Notes under the pieces: model-generated
Seen by the model: only the letters and a program-made list of their open reading frames with translations
What the model was told of the DNA's origin: nothing
The model's database searches: none
In this document: in pieces, positions 3,727-5,246 of the stretch
How the letters are laid out: the number at the start of each line of letters is the position of its first letter
Numbering within the stretch: the stretch's first letter is position 1
DNA from: Alphaproteobacteria bacterium
GTDB taxonomy: Bacteria > Pseudomonadota > Alphaproteobacteria > Reyranellales > Reyranellaceae
Direction of reading: 5' to 3'
DNA length: 5,246 nt
NCBI GenBank assembly: GCA_005884705.1
Contig: VBAF01000247.1
Coordinates: forward strand, 1 to 5,246
Translations under genes and position numbers: made by a program

Positions 3727-5246
3727 GTGGCGTACGACTACATCATCGTGGGCGGTGGCTCGGCGGGATCGGTTCTCGCCAATCGATTGTCGGCACGCCC
3801 GGCCAACAAGGTGCTGGTCTGCGAGGCTGGCCAGGACACGCCGCCTGGCAGAGAGCCGCCGGAGATCAAGGATTCCTATTCCGGCACCGCATACTTCGAC
3901 CCCCGCTTCCACTGGACCGAGCTCAAGGTCCACACCCAGATCGTGAGCCACAACAATCCGCAGGAGAACCGGCCGCCGCTGCGCAAGTACGAGCAGGCGC
4001 GGGTGCTGGGCGGCGGCTCGTCGATCAATGGCCAGATGGCGAACCGCGGCGCGCCGACCGACTACGCCGAATGGGTGGCGCGCGGCGCCGAGGGCTGGGG
4101 CTGGGACAATGTCCTGCCCTACTTCAAGAAGGTCGAGCGCGATCTCGATTTCGCCAACGACTGGCACGGCAGGGAGGGGCGCATCCCGGTGCGCCGCATC
4201 CCGGTCGAGCACTGGACCAGGCATGCGCAGGCGGTCGGCGAAGCCTGCAAGCTCGCCGGCATGAAGTTCCTGCCCGACCAGAACGGCGAGTTCGTCGACG
4301 GCTACTTCCCGGTGACGCATTCCAACGCCGAAGAGGCGCGGGTCTCGGCGGCGATGGGCTACCTCGATGCCGAGACGCGCAAGCGGCCCAATCTCACCAT
4401 CTCGACCAACACCCAGGTAAAGTCGCTCTTGTTCGAAGGCACGCAGTGCGTCGGCGTCTCCGCCCGGGTCGACGGCAAGGACGTCGAGTTCCGCGCCCGC
4501 GAGGTCATCCTGTCCTCGGGCGCGATCCACTCGCCGGCACATCTGTTGCGCGCCGGCATCGGCCCGGTCGGGCATCTCAAGGACATGGGCATCCCAGTCG
4601 TGTCGGCGCTGCCCGGCGTCGGCCAGCGCCTGATGGACCACCCGTCGATCTCGCTGTCGTCTTACATCCGCCGCGGCGCGCGCATGAACCAGCACACGCG
4701 ACGCCACATCCACGTCGGCATCCGCTACTCGTCGGGCCTGGCCGGCGTGCCGCAGGGCGACATGTTCGTGGCGGTGGTCAGCAAGTCGGCCTGGCATGCG
4801 GTGGGCGAGCAGATCGCCTCGCTGCTCACCTTCATCAACCGAACCTATTCCGAGACCGGCCAGGTCCGGCTCGCCTCGACTGATTGGCGGTCCGAGCCGG
4901 TGGTCGAGTTCAACCTGTTGTCCGACAAGCGCGACCTCGACCGACTGATGACCGGCTTCAAGAAGATGGCGGCGCTGCAGATGAGCGCGCCCTTGGCCGC
5001 GGTGACGGACAATCCCTTCCCCGCCTCCTACTCCGACCGGGTGCGCAAGATCGGCGTGGTCAACACCAAGAACAAGGTCCTGACCTCGATCGTGGCCAAG
5101 TTCCTCGACGGGCCGGCGGCGCTGCGCCGCTACATGATCGACAACTTCGTGATCGAGGGCTTCACCTTCGACCAAGTGATGACCGACGACGAGGCGCTCG
5201 AGGCCTTCATCCGCAAGGCGGCGATCGGCGTGTGGCACGCCTCCTG
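3727..5246 (+). CDS. GMC family FAD-dependent oxidoreductase (3'-truncated by the window)
   Basis: An open frame from GTG at 3727 to the right edge (506 residues visible). VAYDYIIVGGGSAGSVLANRLS opens the protein with the FAD-binding GxGxxG (Gly9, Gly11, Gly14), and Glu33 in VCEAG ends the second strand as the ribose-binding acid. GMC signature 1 is at 95-108 (GGGSSINGQMANRG), signature 2 at 265-280 (GAIHSPAHLLRAGIGP). VWHAS (502-506) brings the frame to His504, the catalytic base of the family. About 30-50 residues, including the second active-site His/Asn, should follow beyond the edge. Members oxidise alcohols such as choline or alkanols and usually pass electrons to an acceptor. The substrate is not evident here. 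The GTG start directly precedes the FAD motif and has a GGGGG(AAG) SD 6 bases away. No signal peptide or membrane segment is visible, so it is likely cytoplasmic or peripheral to the membrane. It is transcribed divergently from the repeat-protein gene. Confidence 0.95.
   Translation, partial: MAYDYIIVGGGSAGSVLANRLSARPANKVLVCEAGQDTPPGREPPEIKDSYSGTAYFDPRFHWTELKVHTQIVSHNNPQENRPPLRKYEQARVLGGGSSINGQMANRGAPTDYAEWVARGAEGWGWDNVLPYFKKVERDLDFANDWHGREGRIPVRRIPVEHWTRHAQAVGEACKLAGMKFLPDQNGEFVDGYFPVTHSNAEEARVSAAMGYLDAETRKRPNLTISTNTQVKSLLFEGTQCVGVSARVDGKDVEFRAREVILSSGAIHSPAHLLRAGIGPVGHLKDMGIPVVSALPGVGQRLMDHPSISLSSYIRRGARMNQHTRRHIHVGIRYSSGLAGVPQGDMFVAVVSKSAWHAVGEQIASLLTFINRTYSETGQVRLASTDWRSEPVVEFNLLSDKRDLDRLMTGFKKMAALQMSAPLAAVTDNPFPASYSDRVRKIGVVNTKNKVLTSIVAKFLDGPAALRRYMIDNFVIEGFTFDQVMTDDEALEAFIRKAAIGVWHAS

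Noticed and set aside
3672..4883. Plus-strand frame of about 400 codons overlapping the GMC gene
   Set aside because: It is out of frame with the GMC motifs and shows no domain. The GMC frame from GTG at 3727 is unbroken to the window edge.
3595..5238. Minus-strand open frame opposite the GMC gene, continuous with the repeat-protein frame
   Set aside because: The GMC signatures lie on the plus strand, and the repeat protein has its own SD, promoter and signal peptide at 3594. The extension is a shadow.

Overview
The window is GC-rich, with strong G/C third-position bias and good Shine-Dalgarno (SD) sites. The gene families and a well-formed GGAAC-N17-CGTT promoter (the EcfG general-stress-response sigma type) suggest an alphaproteobacterial chromosome. 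The order or genus cannot be fixed from this sequence alone.

Layout from left to right. Positions 1-56 hold the last 17 codons of an unidentified plus-strand gene. It converges, 6 bases away, on a four-gene minus-strand operon. Read in transcription order, that operon encodes an NTF2/SnoaL-like protein (2989-2570), a secreted DUF3859-type protein (2573-2037, TTG start), a D-aminoacylase-family amidohydrolase (2020-302) and a small secreted PepSY-like protein (305-63). Two of its three junctions are 4-base stop/start overlaps (TTGA and ATGA) and the third gap is 16 bases, so the genes are very probably co-transcribed and partly translationally coupled. Upstream of it, on the same strand, is a separate secreted protein with an Asn/Met-rich hexapeptide repeat and a C-terminal domain (3594-3097). 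That gene ends in a strong hairpin terminator (3081-3047). Divergent from it, a GMC-family FAD-dependent oxidoreductase starts at 3727 and runs off the right edge exactly at its catalytic histidine.

Main observations: (1) the repeat protein has an EcfG-type promoter at ideal distance, so it is predicted to be a general-stress gene; (2) its C-terminal 49 residues align without gaps (19/49 identical) to the C-terminal 49 residues of the small protein ending the operon, so two paralogous exported proteins bracket the cluster; (3) the amidohydrolase keeps the HxH, Cys and Asp metal-site residues of D-aminoacylases but appears to have Gly where the two remaining His ligands should be; (4) short palindromes sit at or beside the ribosome-binding sites of three genes.

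How the genes cooperate is not clear. Two enzymes of small-molecule metabolism (amidohydrolase, GMC oxidoreductase) lie beside an NTF2-like protein and three exported small proteins. This looks like an accessory or catabolic/stress module, not a known pathway. No RNA genes, CRISPR arrays, insertion sequences or attachment sites were seen.
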